This document shows positions 8,026 through 17,363 of a stretch of DNA of 64,000 nt, in pieces. The position numbers and the translations under genes are program-made. The stretch is from contig NZ_CAMAPC010000001.1 in NCBI RefSeq assembly GCF_945859825.1, forward strand, positions 124,001 to 188,000, read 5' to 3'. Position 1 is the first letter of the stretch; every line of letters begins with the position of its first letter. This DNA is from Pseudoalteromonas holothuriae (lineage in GTDB: Bacteria; Pseudomonadota; Gammaproteobacteria; Enterobacterales; Alteromonadaceae). The notes beneath the pieces were generated by a model. The model saw only the letters and a list, made by a program, of their open reading frames with translations. It was not told the origin of the DNA and did not search any database.

Positions 8026-9786
8026 TCAGCTGAATATACCCATGGGCGCTTGCATGTTTTTTGGAAACCTAATGAAGTAAGTTAAGCCTTCGCCTTCTTC
8101 ACTACTCACTTCAATATCGCCATTAAGAGTTTGCTTTACTAAGTTTAAAGTTATGTGCGTTCCTAAGCCGCTACCGCCTTGATCTCGTTTAGTCGTGAAA
8201 AATGGGTCAAAGAGTTTTTCAAGTTGTCCACTACTTACGCCGCGACCATTATCTTTGTAAACAATTTTAACATCGTCATGGTCATCGGTAATGCTAATAT
8301 CAATAGCGCCCTTATCAATACCATCAAAGCCATGGATAAGAGAGTTCATAATTAAGTTAGTGAATATTTGACTTATTGCACCTGCTGGCAGGTTAAGTAT
8401 TAGGTCATCCGGACAATCAATATCAATGGTATGTTTCGTCTTTTTGATTTTTGGATGCAATGAACGAACAACTTCTGAGAGGTATTCTTTGAAGTTAATT
8501 TTCCTTACTGCTTCACTTGCCTGATCAACGGCAATTTGTTTAAAGCTAGCAACTAATTCCGATGCTCTATCTAAGTTGGTCGTCAATAAACTGGTGCTTT
8601 GTTTTGCTTCATTAATAAACTCCTCCAGCGCTTTGGGAGAGAGTGTTTTTTGCGTGTAAGCGGCTTCTAGTTTGTTTAAGCGTTCTTGTAAGAATGATGT
8701 TGCAGTAACGCCAATTCCAACCGGTGTATTTATATCATGTGTAATACCTGCAACCAATCCGCCAAGCGCGGCCATTTTTTCTGAGCCTACAAGGCGCTCT
8801 TGTGCCATATTCAGCTCATCAACATATCGTTCGAGTTCTTTTTGCTTAGTAAGCAACTCTTGCTCTGTTTGGCTACGCAGATCAACCTCTTCTGTTAATG
8901 TGAGTTTTTGTTTTTCAAGCTCATATTTTTGTTGTTGTAGGTCCATCATGGCTTGACTGAGGTTTGATGTTTTTCTTGCCACTTCTTGCTCTAGTTGCAA
9001 ATTGTGTTGGTCAAGCTTTTCATTACTAATAATCAGCTCTTTTTGAGTTTGATTTAGTTGTTTGCGATACCCAGATACTTTGTCGATTAATTTGTTAAAA
9101 GCCTCTTCCATGACTTTTAACTCATTACGTTCAGTCGTTCCAATATCAATTTTTTTGCCATCGATGTCATCAAGTTCGATTTCCTCAATCTGGTCGGTTA
9201 AGTCTGTCAACGGCTCAGTGAGCAGGCGGCGGAATGCAATTAAAAATAAGATGATTAAGAAGGTGGTCTTAATCATGGCATTACCGATTAAAAAGTAAAT
9301 TGAGATCATGATGCGGCTAAAAACCACATCGCGAGATGAAAATAATGTGACATCGCCAACCTGAGTTGCGCGGCCTGAAAACTCAAAAATGAGTGGAAAA
9401 GTATACCCAAACAAGCCAGAAGGAGTATCCTCTATAATTGCTTCTTCTTGAACTAATTGTTGGCTATATAATTCATGTATGTCGAGTGAACGACCAAGTT
9501 GGGAAATAATCTCTCCGCTATCATCTCGTACAATGATGCCTTCAATCATAGGAATAGCTAGTAGTCCCTCCGCAGTCGTTACGGTTTGTTTGGTGTTTAG
9601 CTCCCAAATTGCACGTGTAAGGCTGCGACTGAATGTTTTTTGTAACATCGTCAATTCGTTGCGGATATAATCTTTAGTATTGACATACTCTGCGACAACT
9701 TGACCGCACGTCACAACGAATGTCAACAAAAAGTAAACAGAGAGCACATTCGTGAGTAGCTTTTTTGATAGGCTTTTTTGTAGCAT
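8026..9786 (-). CDS. Membrane sensor histidine kinase
   Basis: A 586-residue kinase. It has a transmembrane segment near residues 11-31, a periplasmic domain of about 125 residues, a second transmembrane segment near 165-188, a HAMP-like linker, a long coiled coil (about 225-335), then the phosphoacceptor region GGLVAGITHDINTP with His350, an N box (QIFTNLIMNSLIHGF), a G1 box (DNGRGV) and a G2 box (GGSGLGTHI). The GITHDINTPVG form of the H box is typical of a kinase class common in marine gammaproteobacteria. A likely partner is the single-domain regulator transcribed divergently 198 bases away. The signal is unknown. Confidence 0.88.
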   Translation of the reverse strand: MLQKSLSKKLLTNVLSVYFLLTFVVTCGQVVAEYVNTKDYIRNELTMLQKTFSRSLTRAIWELNTKQTVTTAEGLLAIPMIEGIIVRDDSGEIISQLGRSLDIHELYSQQLVQEEAIIEDTPSGLFGYTFPLIFEFSGRATQVGDVTLFSSRDVVFSRIMISIYFLIGNAMIKTTFLIILFLIAFRRLLTEPLTDLTDQIEEIELDDIDGKKIDIGTTERNELKVMEEAFNKLIDKVSGYRKQLNQTQKELIISNEKLDQHNLQLEQEVARKTSNLSQAMMDLQQQKYELEKQKLTLTEEVDLRSQTEQELLTKQKELERYVDELNMAQERLVGSEKMAALGGLVAGITHDINTPVGIGVTATSFLQERLNKLEAAYTQKTLSPKALEEFINEAKQSTSLLTTNLDRASELVASFKQIAVDQASEAVRKINFKEYLSEVVRSLHPKIKKTKHTIDIDCPDDLILNLPAGAISQIFTNLIMNSLIHGFDGIDKGAIDISITDDHDDVKIVYKDNGRGVSSGQLEKLFDPFFTTKRDQGGSGLGTHITLNLVKQTLNGDIEVSSEEGEGLTYFIRFPKNMQAPMGIFS

Positions 9787-9984
9787 GAATGAACGACTGC
9801 TCCCCAGAGAAGAATTATTTTAGAATGGCTAATGGTAAACTTAGCTAATAAAGGCTTAAAAATAAATAAATATCTTGTTTTTCGCATAGAAAAACGCCTT
9901 ATTATCATTGTGTCTAGTATTCCTTACTGATGAAAGAATATTGTGTTATAAGAGCCATGTATAAAAAACAGTAGATAGATTGTA

Positions 9985-10353
9985 ATGAATTACTCAATAT
10001 TAGTGTGTGACGATTCAACGGTTGCACGTAAACAAGTTGTTCGCAGCTTGAGTAGCTCGTTGAATGCAAATATAAAACAAGCGAAAGATGGTTTGGAGGC
10101 AATTGAATTGTTAAAAAGCCATGCAATAGATTTATTATGTTTAGATTTAACTATGCCACAGCTTGATGGTATTGGTGTGCTGGAATATATAAAAAATGAT
10201 CCACAGATAGAAACTTTTGTGGTTGTTATATCAGCGGATATTCAAGCAACGATGAAGCAAAAAGTGATTCAATTAGGTGCTATTGAGTTTTTAGAAAAGC
10301 CGGTTGATAGTGAGCACCTTTTAAAACTGCTGCACACATATGGTATACGCTAA
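9985..10353 (+). CDS. Single-domain (CheY-like) response regulator
   Basis: A 122-residue receiver domain with no output domain. Acidic pocket residues Asp9 and Asp10 (VCDDS), phosphoacceptor Asp54 (LCLDLTMP), the switch Ser in VVISAD and Lys in FLEKPVD are all present. It should pass a phosphate or act by protein-protein contact, as CheY does. It is divergent from the histidine kinase gene, which makes a two-component pair plausible but unproven. A hairpin with a T run follows the stop codon. Confidence 0.88.
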   Translation: MNYSILVCDDSTVARKQVVRSLSSSLNANIKQAKDGLEAIELLKSHAIDLLCLDLTMPQLDGIGVLEYIKNDPQIETFVVVISADIQATMKQKVIQLGAIEFLEKPVDSEHLLKLLHTYGIR

Positions 10354-10355
10354 TT

Positions 10356-10389
10356 AGGTTACAAACAGACTGTTAACCTTATATTTTTT
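10356..10389 (+). terminator. Probable terminator of response regulator gene
   Basis: AGGTTACA (10356-10363) pairs with TGTTAACCT (10371-10379) with one bulged T, and six T follow after a short TATA spacer. It is only moderately good. Confidence 0.5.
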
Positions 10390-10532
10390 CACCTCAATAA
10401 ATTTTTGAGTCGACTTGCCTAAAATGAAACGCATAATTTTTGCAAATAGATAAGCCGAGGTTGAAATTTTTGCATATTATTTGTTTGTTTTATCGGTTGA
10501 CAAAGTGCCTATATTTCGGGCAAGCTAAAAAC

Positions 10533-10589
10533 ATGAAAACAAAATTTAACACCACCTCGATTATTACAACCACCATCCAATCTGGATAG
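10533..10589 (+). CDS. thrL: thr operon leader peptide
   Basis: An 18-residue open frame, MKTKFNTTSIITTTIQSG. It holds six Thr codons (including runs of two and three) and three Ile codons, the amino acids sensed in thr attenuation. It ends 23 bases before the terminator hairpin that precedes thrA. In the established mechanism a ribosome stalled on the Thr/Ile codons lets an antiterminator form; smooth translation lets the terminator form. E. coli ThrL is of similar size and composition. The gene is recognised by position and content rather than by sequence identity. Confidence 0.9.
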   Translation: MKTKFNTTSIITTTIQSG

Positions 10590-10612
10590 TGGCATAGGTC
10601 GGTGCGTATTTG

Positions 10613-10649
10613 AAAAGGCCTGTGTTCACTAAGAACACAGGCCTTTTTT
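10613..10649 (+). promoter_or_regulatory. thr attenuator (terminator hairpin)
   Basis: AAAAGGCCTGTGTTC (10613-10627) pairs with GAACACAGGCC plus the T run (10633-10649) over a 5-base loop, ending in six T. It lies between thrL and thrA, the expected place of the attenuator. Confidence 0.9.
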
Positions 10650-10675
10650 CGTTTTAGGAATGAGGAAACTTAAAA

Positions 10676-13087
10676 ATGCGTGTTTTAAAATTTGGCGGCT
10701 CATCGCTGGCTAACTTTGAATGTCTTAAACAAGTACAAAATTTAATCTTAAATCAGGCGGGTGAAGAAGCGTTGATTGTGTTGTCAGCGCCCGGTGGCAT
10801 AACTGATCAGCTTGTGGAGCTTGTGGAATTAGCTGAACAGGGAGCAGATTATTCCACTCAGTGGCAGGCGTTGTCAGAGCGTGCTACTGCGCTGCTAGAG
10901 CAAGTGGAAAAACTTTACGGCACTGTGACGCACTGGCCCAAGTTTGACGATTTACAAAATAAGTTGGCAGGAGTTAAGTTGCTAAACAACTGCCCTGACT
11001 CGGTTCGTGCCTATGTCATTAGTTTTGGCGAGCGAATGAGTGTGGCATTAATGCAAGCTATGTTAGGCGTCTCACAAGCGGTATACCTTGAAGCTACAGA
11101 TTGTATCGCCAGTCATGGTGGTTATCTAGATGCTGAAGTGGACTTGCAATTGAGTCAGTCTAAATTTGCCACAGCCATGAATATTAACCCGAGTAAGTAT
11201 TACATTATGCCAGGTTTTACTGCCAGTAATGCACGTGGTGAGTTAACTACTTTGGGTCGTAATGGTTCTGATTATTCAGCCGCCGTTGCAGCAGCCTGCT
11301 TACGTGCTCAGGTATGTCAAATTTGGACTGATGTTGATGGTGTTTATAATGCAGATCCACGGTTTATTAAAAAAGCCAGTAAGGTTGATTGGTTGTCATA
11401 TAAAGAAGCCATGGAGTTGTCATACTTTGGCGCTAAAGTATTACACCCTAAAACCATTTTACCTTGTGCAAAGTTCTCCGTGCCTTGTGAAATAAAAAAT
11501 ACTCATAACCCAGACGTTGCAGGCTCAGTGATCAGTAATGAGCGGCGCGGTGATGAAGCGGTGAAAGCGCTATCAAGTCTTGAAAACTTGGCAATGCTCA
11601 CCGTATCAGGCCCTGGTATGAAGGGTAAAGTAGGTATGGCATCACGGGTATTTAATGCGCTTGCAAGTGATAGTGTTTCTATTGTTTTAATCACACAAAG
11701 TTCATGTGAGTTTAGTATCAGCTTTTGTGTTCATGAGACGGACTTAGAGTTAGCGCTCAATGCGCTAGAGTTGGCCTTTGAGCTTGAAGCGCAAGCAGGC
11801 TTGATTGAGCCTGTTCAAGTGCAGCGTGATTTAGCTATTGTGACCTTAGTTGGCGATAATATGAAAGCCCATAAGGGGCTTGCTGCAAAGTTTTTTGCAT
11901 CTTTAGCGCAAGCGCAGTTAAATATTGTTGCGATAGCACAAGACTCAACAGAAAGTGCGATTTCAGCAGTTATTGATGGAGCGCGATGTAATGACGCTGT
12001 TAAAGTCTGTCATGAAAACTTCTTTACACACATTCCATCGATTGACGTATTTTTATTGGGTTGTGGGCTAGTTGGTCAAGAACTTATCAAACAGTTGAAA
12101 AAGCAACAAGCTTGGTTAGAAGCACGTAATATAAAACTAAACTTATATGGTGTTGCTAACTCAAAGCAATTGTATTTGAACGCCGAAGGAGTGCCTTTTG
12201 ATACTTGGCAATCTCAGCTTGCCAACCAACAGCAAGGGTTTGCTCTTGAGCATGTTGAAGCATTCGTAAAGGCCAATCACTTGATTAACCCTGTGCTGGT
12301 TGATTGCACATCATCACAACACCTTGCGGATCAGTATGTCGACTTTCTTAACGCTGGATTTCACGTAGTAGCGGCAAATAAAAAAGCCAATACAGGTAGC
12401 TATGAGTATTATCAGGCGTTAATGCAAGCGGCACAAAGTAAACAAAGAAAGTTCTTGTATGAGACAAATGTGGGGGCTGGGTTGCCTGTCTTAGATAACT
12501 TGCAATTGTTATTTGGTGCAGGTGATGAATTGTTATCGTTTAACGGCATCTTATCAGGATCTCTTTCTTACATGTTCGGTGCGCTTGAAGATGGTTTGAG
12601 TTTATCTCAAGCAACACTAAAAGCCAAAAGCAATGGCTTTACTGAACCCGACCCAAGGGATGACCTCTCTGGCACCGATGTTGCGAGAAAGCTGCTTATC
12701 ATTGCTCGTGAGTCTGGGTTAAACCTAGAGCTAAGTGATATTGAAGTAGAGCCAGTGGTGCCTGTTGATTTTGCTCAAGGTAGCTCTGTGGATGAATTTA
12801 TGGCACGTTTACATGAGCTTGATGCCAGTTTTACAGACAAAGTACAAAGTGCGGCAAACGACAATAAAGTTTTACGATATGTGGGGAGTATTGTAAATGG
12901 GCATTGTCGCGTCGGTATTGAAGCGGTAGATAAAGCGCATGCACTTTACGATATTCGTGATGGTGAAAATGCGCTGGCTATTTTAAGTCAGTACTATCAA
13001 CCTCGTCCATTTGTTATTCGTGGTTATGGTGCCGGTGCTGAGGTTACCTCTGCGGGTGTATTCGCTGATATTTTAAAAACTCTTTAG
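10676..13087 (+). CDS. thrA: Bifunctional aspartokinase I / homoserine dehydrogenase I
   Basis: An 803-residue fused enzyme that phosphorylates aspartate and later reduces aspartate semialdehyde to homoserine. The N-terminal kinase starts MRVLKFGGSSLAN (Lys-Phe-Gly-Gly of amino acid kinases) and has TLGRNGSDYSAA near 195. ACT regulatory domains follow at about 310-455. The dehydrogenase begins near residue 460 (FLLGCGLVGQEL) and has VVAANKKANT and GILSGSLSYM. Length matches E. coli ThrA (820). A GAGG site precedes the ATG. It is the first structural gene of thrABC under the attenuator. Feedback by threonine is expected from the family. Confidence 0.97.
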   Translation: MRVLKFGGSSLANFECLKQVQNLILNQAGEEALIVLSAPGGITDQLVELVELAEQGADYSTQWQALSERATALLEQVEKLYGTVTHWPKFDDLQNKLAGVKLLNNCPDSVRAYVISFGERMSVALMQAMLGVSQAVYLEATDCIASHGGYLDAEVDLQLSQSKFATAMNINPSKYYIMPGFTASNARGELTTLGRNGSDYSAAVAAACLRAQVCQIWTDVDGVYNADPRFIKKASKVDWLSYKEAMELSYFGAKVLHPKTILPCAKFSVPCEIKNTHNPDVAGSVISNERRGDEAVKALSSLENLAMLTVSGPGMKGKVGMASRVFNALASDSVSIVLITQSSCEFSISFCVHETDLELALNALELAFELEAQAGLIEPVQVQRDLAIVTLVGDNMKAHKGLAAKFFASLAQAQLNIVAIAQDSTESAISAVIDGARCNDAVKVCHENFFTHIPSIDVFLLGCGLVGQELIKQLKKQQAWLEARNIKLNLYGVANSKQLYLNAEGVPFDTWQSQLANQQQGFALEHVEAFVKANHLINPVLVDCTSSQHLADQYVDFLNAGFHVVAANKKANTGSYEYYQALMQAAQSKQRKFLYETNVGAGLPVLDNLQLLFGAGDELLSFNGILSGSLSYMFGALEDGLSLSQATLKAKSNGFTEPDPRDDLSGTDVARKLLIIARESGLNLELSDIEVEPVVPVDFAQGSSVDEFMARLHELDASFTDKVQSAANDNKVLRYVGSIVNGHCRVGIEAVDKAHALYDIRDGENALAILSQYYQPRPFVIRGYGAGAEVTSAGVFADILKTL

Positions 13088-13101
13088 AGTAGGGATTATT
13101 G

Positions 13102-14046
13102 ATGATTTCAATTTATGCACCTGCATCGATTGGTAACTTTTGTGTTGGTTTTGATTCTTTGGGCGCAGCGCTTGCACCAATTGATGGCACTTTACTTGGG
13201 GACGTTGTTCATATTGAGCAAGCAAAGCAAGATGCCTTCAAGTGCGTAGGTCCTTACGCATCGAAACTCCCCAGTGATGCCAGCGAAAATTTATCTTTTC
13301 AATGTTTAATGCATTTTAGAGAGCACGTTGCACCGAGTATGTCTCCTGTATTGCTAACGTTAGATAAACGTTTACCAATTGGTTCAGGGCTTGGCTCAAG
13401 TGCCTGTTCTGTGGTTGCAACATTTGCCGCTTTGGACAAATTTGCAGCTACACAACTACCACAATCGGCGATGATAGAATTGATGGCTGATTTTGAAGGT
13501 AAAGTCAGTGGTGCACGTCATTATGACAATATTACACCTTGTTATTTAGGTGGCTTACAACTTACTGCTGAATTAGTACCAGATAAAGCATTGTCCTTAC
13601 CAGTAGATGAACATTGGTATTATGTTGCTGCTTACCCAGGGTTTGCGCTCAATACTGCTAAAGCAAGAGGCGTATTACCACAAAGCTTAACCACTCACAA
13701 AGCGGTGGAATTTGCTCAGCGTTTATCAAGTTTTTGTGTATTGTTGCAAAGTGGGCGTTTTGAACAAGCGCTAGAGCTGATGCAAGATGATATGGCGGAG
13801 CCGTATCGTCAATCACTTATTCCTGGGTTTAGTGACGCTAAGGTAGCATTACCATCACAAGGGGCGAAGCTGGTTAGTATCTCTGGTGCTGGTCCTACGC
13901 TGTTTGCTATTTGTCAATCACTTGAAGATGCTAAACAATGCCAGCAATGGCTTGAAAATAACTATATTAATGAACATGGGTTTAGTCATATCTGTAAACT
14001 CGATAACTTAGGTACTCGTGCCATTTCTCAAGGAGAACATTCGTAA
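13102..14046 (+). CDS. thrB: Homoserine kinase
   Basis: A GHMP-family kinase of 314 residues that phosphorylates homoserine. The ATP-binding loop LPIGSGLGSSACSVVA is near residue 90, the N-terminus ISIYAPASIGNFCVGFDSLG is typical, and the C-terminal motif ISGAGPTLFAI is present. An in-frame TTG lies one codon upstream; the ATG with AGGGA 7 bases before it is the better start. It lies 14 bases after thrA and overlaps thrC by one base, so the three are co-translated. Confidence 0.96.
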   Translation: MISIYAPASIGNFCVGFDSLGAALAPIDGTLLGDVVHIEQAKQDAFKCVGPYASKLPSDASENLSFQCLMHFREHVAPSMSPVLLTLDKRLPIGSGLGSSACSVVATFAALDKFAATQLPQSAMIELMADFEGKVSGARHYDNITPCYLGGLQLTAELVPDKALSLPVDEHWYYVAAYPGFALNTAKARGVLPQSLTTHKAVEFAQRLSSFCVLLQSGRFEQALELMQDDMAEPYRQSLIPGFSDAKVALPSQGAKLVSISGAGPTLFAICQSLEDAKQCQQWLENNYINEHGFSHICKLDNLGTRAISQGEHS

Positions 14047-15329
14047 TGCAATTGGTTAACTTAAAAGATGAACAGCAAAAAGTATCGTTTACAGAGGCTG
14101 TTAAAACGGGGCTTGGGCGCAATCAGGGGGTGTTTTTTCCAACTGATTTAACGCGTTTGGACAATGTTGACGCTTTGCTAGATTTACCATTTGCTGAACG
14201 TAGTGCGCAAATACTGGCACATCTAATTGGTGATGAATTACCTAAAGACACCCTTACTGAGATGGTTGCCCGCGCTTTTGATTTTCCAGTTAAATTAGCA
14301 AAAGTAGATGAAAAAAATTATTGTTTAGAGCTATTTCATGGTCCTACGCTGGCTTTTAAAGACTTTGGTGGTCGCTTTATGGCTGAGTGTATCGGTTTGT
14401 TTAATCACGGTGAGCGCGTTACTATTTTAACAGCAACAAGTGGTGATACTGGGGCTGCTGTGGCGCATGCCTTTTACAATAAGCCCCATGTAGATGTGGT
14501 GATTTTATATCCTGAAGGCAAAATATCGCTGGCACAGCAAAAGTTATTTACTACCTTAGGTGGCAATATCCACTGTTATGCTGTTGAAGGCAGTTTTGAT
14601 GATTGTCAAAGCTTGGTTAAACAAGCGTTTTTAGATGATGAAGTAAAGCAAAAACTCGGTTTAAACTCAGCTAACTCGATTAATATTAGCCGTTTGGTTG
14701 CTCAGGTTTGTTATTACTTTGAGGCATTGGCTCAACTGCCAAAAGGTGAGCGCGGCGATGTACATATTTCAGTACCAAGTGGTAATTTTGGTAATGTATG
14801 TGCAGCAATGATTGCATCAATTATTGGTTTACCAGTGAGTAAGTTATCAGCCGTGACCAATCAAAACGATACGGTGCCGCGTTTTATTGCCTCAGGACAA
14901 TGGTCGCCAAATGCAACTATTGAGTCACTCTCAAATGCAATGGATGTGAGTAAACCTAATAATTGGCCTCGTGTTCAAAGTATGTTAGATAGTGGGCAGT
15001 TTGAACAACATGATTTTTATTCACGTTGTGTTAGTGAGCAACGTACGCAAGACGTGATGAAAGAAGTGGCTGCTCGTGGTTATGTTGCAGAGCCTCATAC
15101 CGCTATCGCCCATGAAGGCTTAACACAAGATAAAGCATCAAATAGTACCGGGATATTTTTAGCAACTGCACATCCTGCAAAGTTTAAAGAGTCAGTAGAA
15201 CAAGTACTAGGGCAACACATAAAGCTGCCTAAAGTGCTGCAAGATGCGCTAGAAAAAACGTGTTTAGCACAGCCGATGACTGCCGATTATGAGCAATTAA
15301 AAGCGGCTATATTTGACAAGTTATTATAG
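14046..15329 (+). CDS. thrC: Threonine synthase
   Basis: A PLP enzyme of 427 residues that converts O-phosphohomoserine to threonine. The PLP Lys is in HGPTLAFKDFGG near residue 108, and TATSGDTGAAVAHAF and VPSGNFGN (phosphate-binding) are present. Length equals that of E. coli ThrC (428). Its ATG overlaps the thrB stop codon (TAATG). It is the last gene of the operon; no clear intrinsic terminator follows. Confidence 0.97.
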   Translation: MQLVNLKDEQQKVSFTEAVKTGLGRNQGVFFPTDLTRLDNVDALLDLPFAERSAQILAHLIGDELPKDTLTEMVARAFDFPVKLAKVDEKNYCLELFHGPTLAFKDFGGRFMAECIGLFNHGERVTILTATSGDTGAAVAHAFYNKPHVDVVILYPEGKISLAQQKLFTTLGGNIHCYAVEGSFDDCQSLVKQAFLDDEVKQKLGLNSANSINISRLVAQVCYYFEALAQLPKGERGDVHISVPSGNFGNVCAAMIASIIGLPVSKLSAVTNQNDTVPRFIASGQWSPNATIESLSNAMDVSKPNNWPRVQSMLDSGQFEQHDFYSRCVSEQRTQDVMKEVAARGYVAEPHTAIAHEGLTQDKASNSTGIFLATAHPAKFKESVEQVLGQHIKLPKVLQDALEKTCLAQPMTADYEQLKAAIFDKLL

Positions 15330-15458
15330 AAAATTGTAATGCTGGGCTACTTAAATCAATAGGTAGCTTAGCAAATGCATTAATATACTTAATTTTATTT
15401 GTAAAAATCATTAATAATATTAATGTTAAAATAAAAAAATATCATTACTTTAACACTG

Positions 15459-15471
15459 TGAAATAAATTCA
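15459..15471 (+). promoter_or_regulatory. Candidate MetR box upstream of glyA
   Basis: TGAAATAAATTCA is a perfect match to TGAA-N5-TTCA, the MetR site. E. coli glyA is activated by MetR. It lies about 110 bases before the glyA ATG, upstream of a plausible promoter. Confidence 0.5.
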
Positions 15472-15489
15472 ATCCCTGTTTAAATATGC

Positions 15490-15532
15490 TCATGCCAAGA
15501 TCATAGGCATGATACGCATTAGAGCGTACAAT
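15490..15532 (+). promoter_or_regulatory. Candidate glyA promoter with overlapping palindrome
   Basis: A weak -35 (TAGGCA, 15504-15509) and -10 TACAAT (15527-15532) are 17 bases apart. The inverted repeat TCATGCC (15490-15496) / GGCATGA (15506-15512) overlaps the -35 and could be an operator. Confidence 0.4.
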
Positions 15533-15569
15533 ATGGCTTTTTATACCTTACGTGCACCTAGGAGACCCC

Positions 15570-16826
15570 ATGTTAGAACGTAACATGAATATTGCAGACT
15601 TTGACCCTGAATTAGCAAAAGCGATTGCGCTTGAAACCACCCGCCAAGAAGAGCATATTGAGCTTATTGCTTCTGAAAACTACTGTAGCCCTCGCGTTTT
15701 AGAAGCTCAGGGGTCTCAGTTAACAAATAAATACGCTGAAGGCTATCCTGGTAAACGTTACTACGGTGGTTGTGAACACGTAGATGTGGTTGAGCAACTG
15801 GCAATCGATCGCGCAAATGAACTGTTTGGCTCAAATTACGCGAACGTTCAGCCTCACGCTGGTTCTCAAGCAAATGCGGCGGTTTTTCAAGCGTTGCTTC
15901 AACCACATGATACTGTATTGGGTATGAGCTTAGCGCACGGTGGTCATTTGACTCATGGTTCACATGTGAACTTTTCAGGTAAAACATATAATGCGATTCA
16001 ATACGGTCTAAATGAAGCAACCGGTGAAATTGATTATGCACAAGTCGAAGCATTAGCACTTGAGCACAAGCCGAAAATGATTATTGGTGGTTTCTCAGCA
16101 TATTCTGGTATTGTTGATTGGGCTAAATTCCGTGAAATTGCTGACAAAGTAGATGCTTATCTACTGGTTGATATGGCACACGTAGCAGGACTTGTTGCAG
16201 CTGGCGTATATCCAAGTCCAGTGCCACATGCACACGTTGTAACAACAACAACACACAAAACATTAGCGGGCCCTCGTGGTGGTTTAATCATTTCAGCTTG
16301 TGATGATGAAGCGATTTATAAAAAGCTAAATAGTGCTGTATTCCCAGGTGGCCAAGGTGGTCCTTTGTGTCATGTTATCGCTGCTAAAGCGGTTGCATTC
16401 AAAGAAGCACTGCAGCCTGAGTTCACAGTGTATCAAAAGCAGGTTGTGAAAAATGCTCAAGCGATGGTGAGTGTTTTACAAGAGCGTGGCTACAAAGTGG
16501 TCTCTGGCAAAACAGACAATCACCTGTTCTTACTTGACCTAATTGATAAAGATATTACCGGTAAAGATGCTGATGCAGCATTGGGTCGTGCCAATATTAC
16601 AGTGAACAAAAACTCTGTACCAAACGACCCACGCTCACCATTTGTGACCTCTGGTTTGCGAATCGGTTCTCCTGCAATTACACGTCGTGGCTTTAAAGAA
16701 GCTGAATCAAAAGAGTTAGCAGGCTGGATGTGTGATGTGCTTGATAACATTAATGATGAATCAGTACAGGCAGAAGTTAAAGAGAAAGTGAAAGCAATCT
16801 GCGCTAAATTACCTGTTTACGCATAA
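15570..16826 (+). CDS. glyA: Serine hydroxymethyltransferase
   Basis: A 418-residue PLP enzyme that interconverts serine and glycine while charging tetrahydrofolate with a one-carbon unit. The PLP Lys sits in [14 protein letters not shown], and [18 protein letters not shown] and [15 protein letters not shown] are family hallmarks. I choose ATG 15570 (protein begins [12 protein letters not shown]) with AGGAG 5 bases upstream; an upstream in-frame GTG at 15552 would put the ribosome site inside the gene. Length then matches E. coli GlyA (417). A candidate MetR box lies upstream and a strong terminator downstream. Confidence 0.97.
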   Translation: MLERNMNIADFDPELAKAIALETTRQEEHIELIASENYCSPRVLEAQGSQLTNKYAEGYPGKRYYGGCEHVDVVEQLAIDRANELFGSNYANVQPHAGSQANAAVFQALLQPHDTVLGMSLAHGGHLTHGSHVNFSGKTYNAIQYGLNEATGEIDYAQVEALALEHKPKMIIGGFSAYSGIVDWAKFREIADKVDAYLLVDMAHVAGLVAAGVYPSPVPHAHVVTTTTHKTLAGPRGGLIISACDDEAIYKKLNSAVFPGGQGGPLCHVIAAKAVAFKEALQPEFTVYQKQVVKNAQAMVSVLQERGYKVVSGKTDNHLFLLDLIDKDITGKDADAALGRANITVNKNSVPNDPRSPFVTSGLRIGSPAITRRGFKEAESKELAGWMCDVLDNINDESVQAEVKEKVKAICAKLPVYA

Positions 16827-16863
16827 TTTTACGCACAAAACAGCATTTTTTGTTATTATAAAG

Positions 16864-16887
16864 GCCGCTATTTAGCGGCTTTTTTTT
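16864..16887 (+). terminator. glyA terminator
   Basis: GCCGCT (16864-16869) and AGCGGC (16874-16879) with a 4-base loop, followed by eight T. Confidence 0.9.
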
Positions 16888-16911
16888 GTTAGCTTTTTAA
16901 AGTGAATCAAT

Positions 16912-17361
16912 ATGCATTGCCCTTTTTGTACTGCCAAAGATACCAAAGTTATAGACTCCCGTTTAGTGAGTTCAGGCCACCAAGTGCGAAGACGCCGAGA
17001 GTGTATTGAATGCCATGAACGTTTTACCACTTTTGAGGGGGCTGAGTTGGTCATGCCAAGAGTGATAAAACAAGATGGATCTCGTGAGCCGTTTAATGAA
17101 GATAAGCTTATAAATGGTTTAGCAAGAGCGCTAGAGAAGCGACCTGTTAGCACAGAGCAAATTGATGAAGTGATCCATGAAATTAAATCTAAAATTCGTG
17201 CCACAGGCGAGCGAGAAGTGCCAAGTCACTTAATTGGTGAGTGCATCATGGAGGCGCTTAAAAAACTTGATAAAGTAGCTTATGTTCGGTTTGCATCAGT
17301 ATATCGCTCGTTTGAAGATATTAGAGAGTTTGGTGAAGAAATTGCAAGGTTAGGTGATTAA
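16912..17361 (+). CDS. nrdR: Transcriptional repressor NrdR
   Basis: Regulator of ribonucleotide reductase genes, 149 residues. The N-terminal zinc ribbon has Cys3, Cys6, Cys31 and Cys34 with the basic RRRR segment between them. The ATP-cone domain follows ([16 protein letters not shown] onward), binding ATP or dATP to set DNA affinity. Full family length. It is placed directly before ribD, as in many gammaproteobacteria, with only 2 bases between them, so it heads the nrdR-ribD-ribE-ribB unit. Confidence 0.97.
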   Translation: MHCPFCTAKDTKVIDSRLVSSGHQVRRRRECIECHERFTTFEGAELVMPRVIKQDGSREPFNEDKLINGLARALEKRPVSTEQIDEVIHEIKSKIRATGEREVPSHLIGECIMEALKKLDKVAYVRFASVYRSFEDIREFGEEIARLGD

Positions 17362-17363
17362 AG

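Larger units (their letters stand above)
10390..10675 (+). promoter_or_regulatory. Threonine operon leader region
   Basis: The gap before thrA carries a perfect TTGACA at 10497-10502, which may be the -35 box; no good -10 lies at the ideal distance (TATATT at 10510-10515 is too close to pair with it). It is followed by the leader peptide gene and the attenuator hairpin. No clear Shine-Dalgarno is seen before the leader ATG. Together this is a ribosome-mediated attenuation leader of the E. coli thr type. Confidence 0.7.

Noticed and set aside
8023..8036. Palindrome TATTCAGCTGAATA at the end of the histidine kinase gene as a regulator site
   Set aside because: It spans the stop codon of the gene and has no promoter beside it; probably chance or a minor RNA fold.
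15552..15569. Upstream GTG start for glyA
   Set aside because: It would place the AGGAG ribosome site inside the gene, and the added residues do not match the family.
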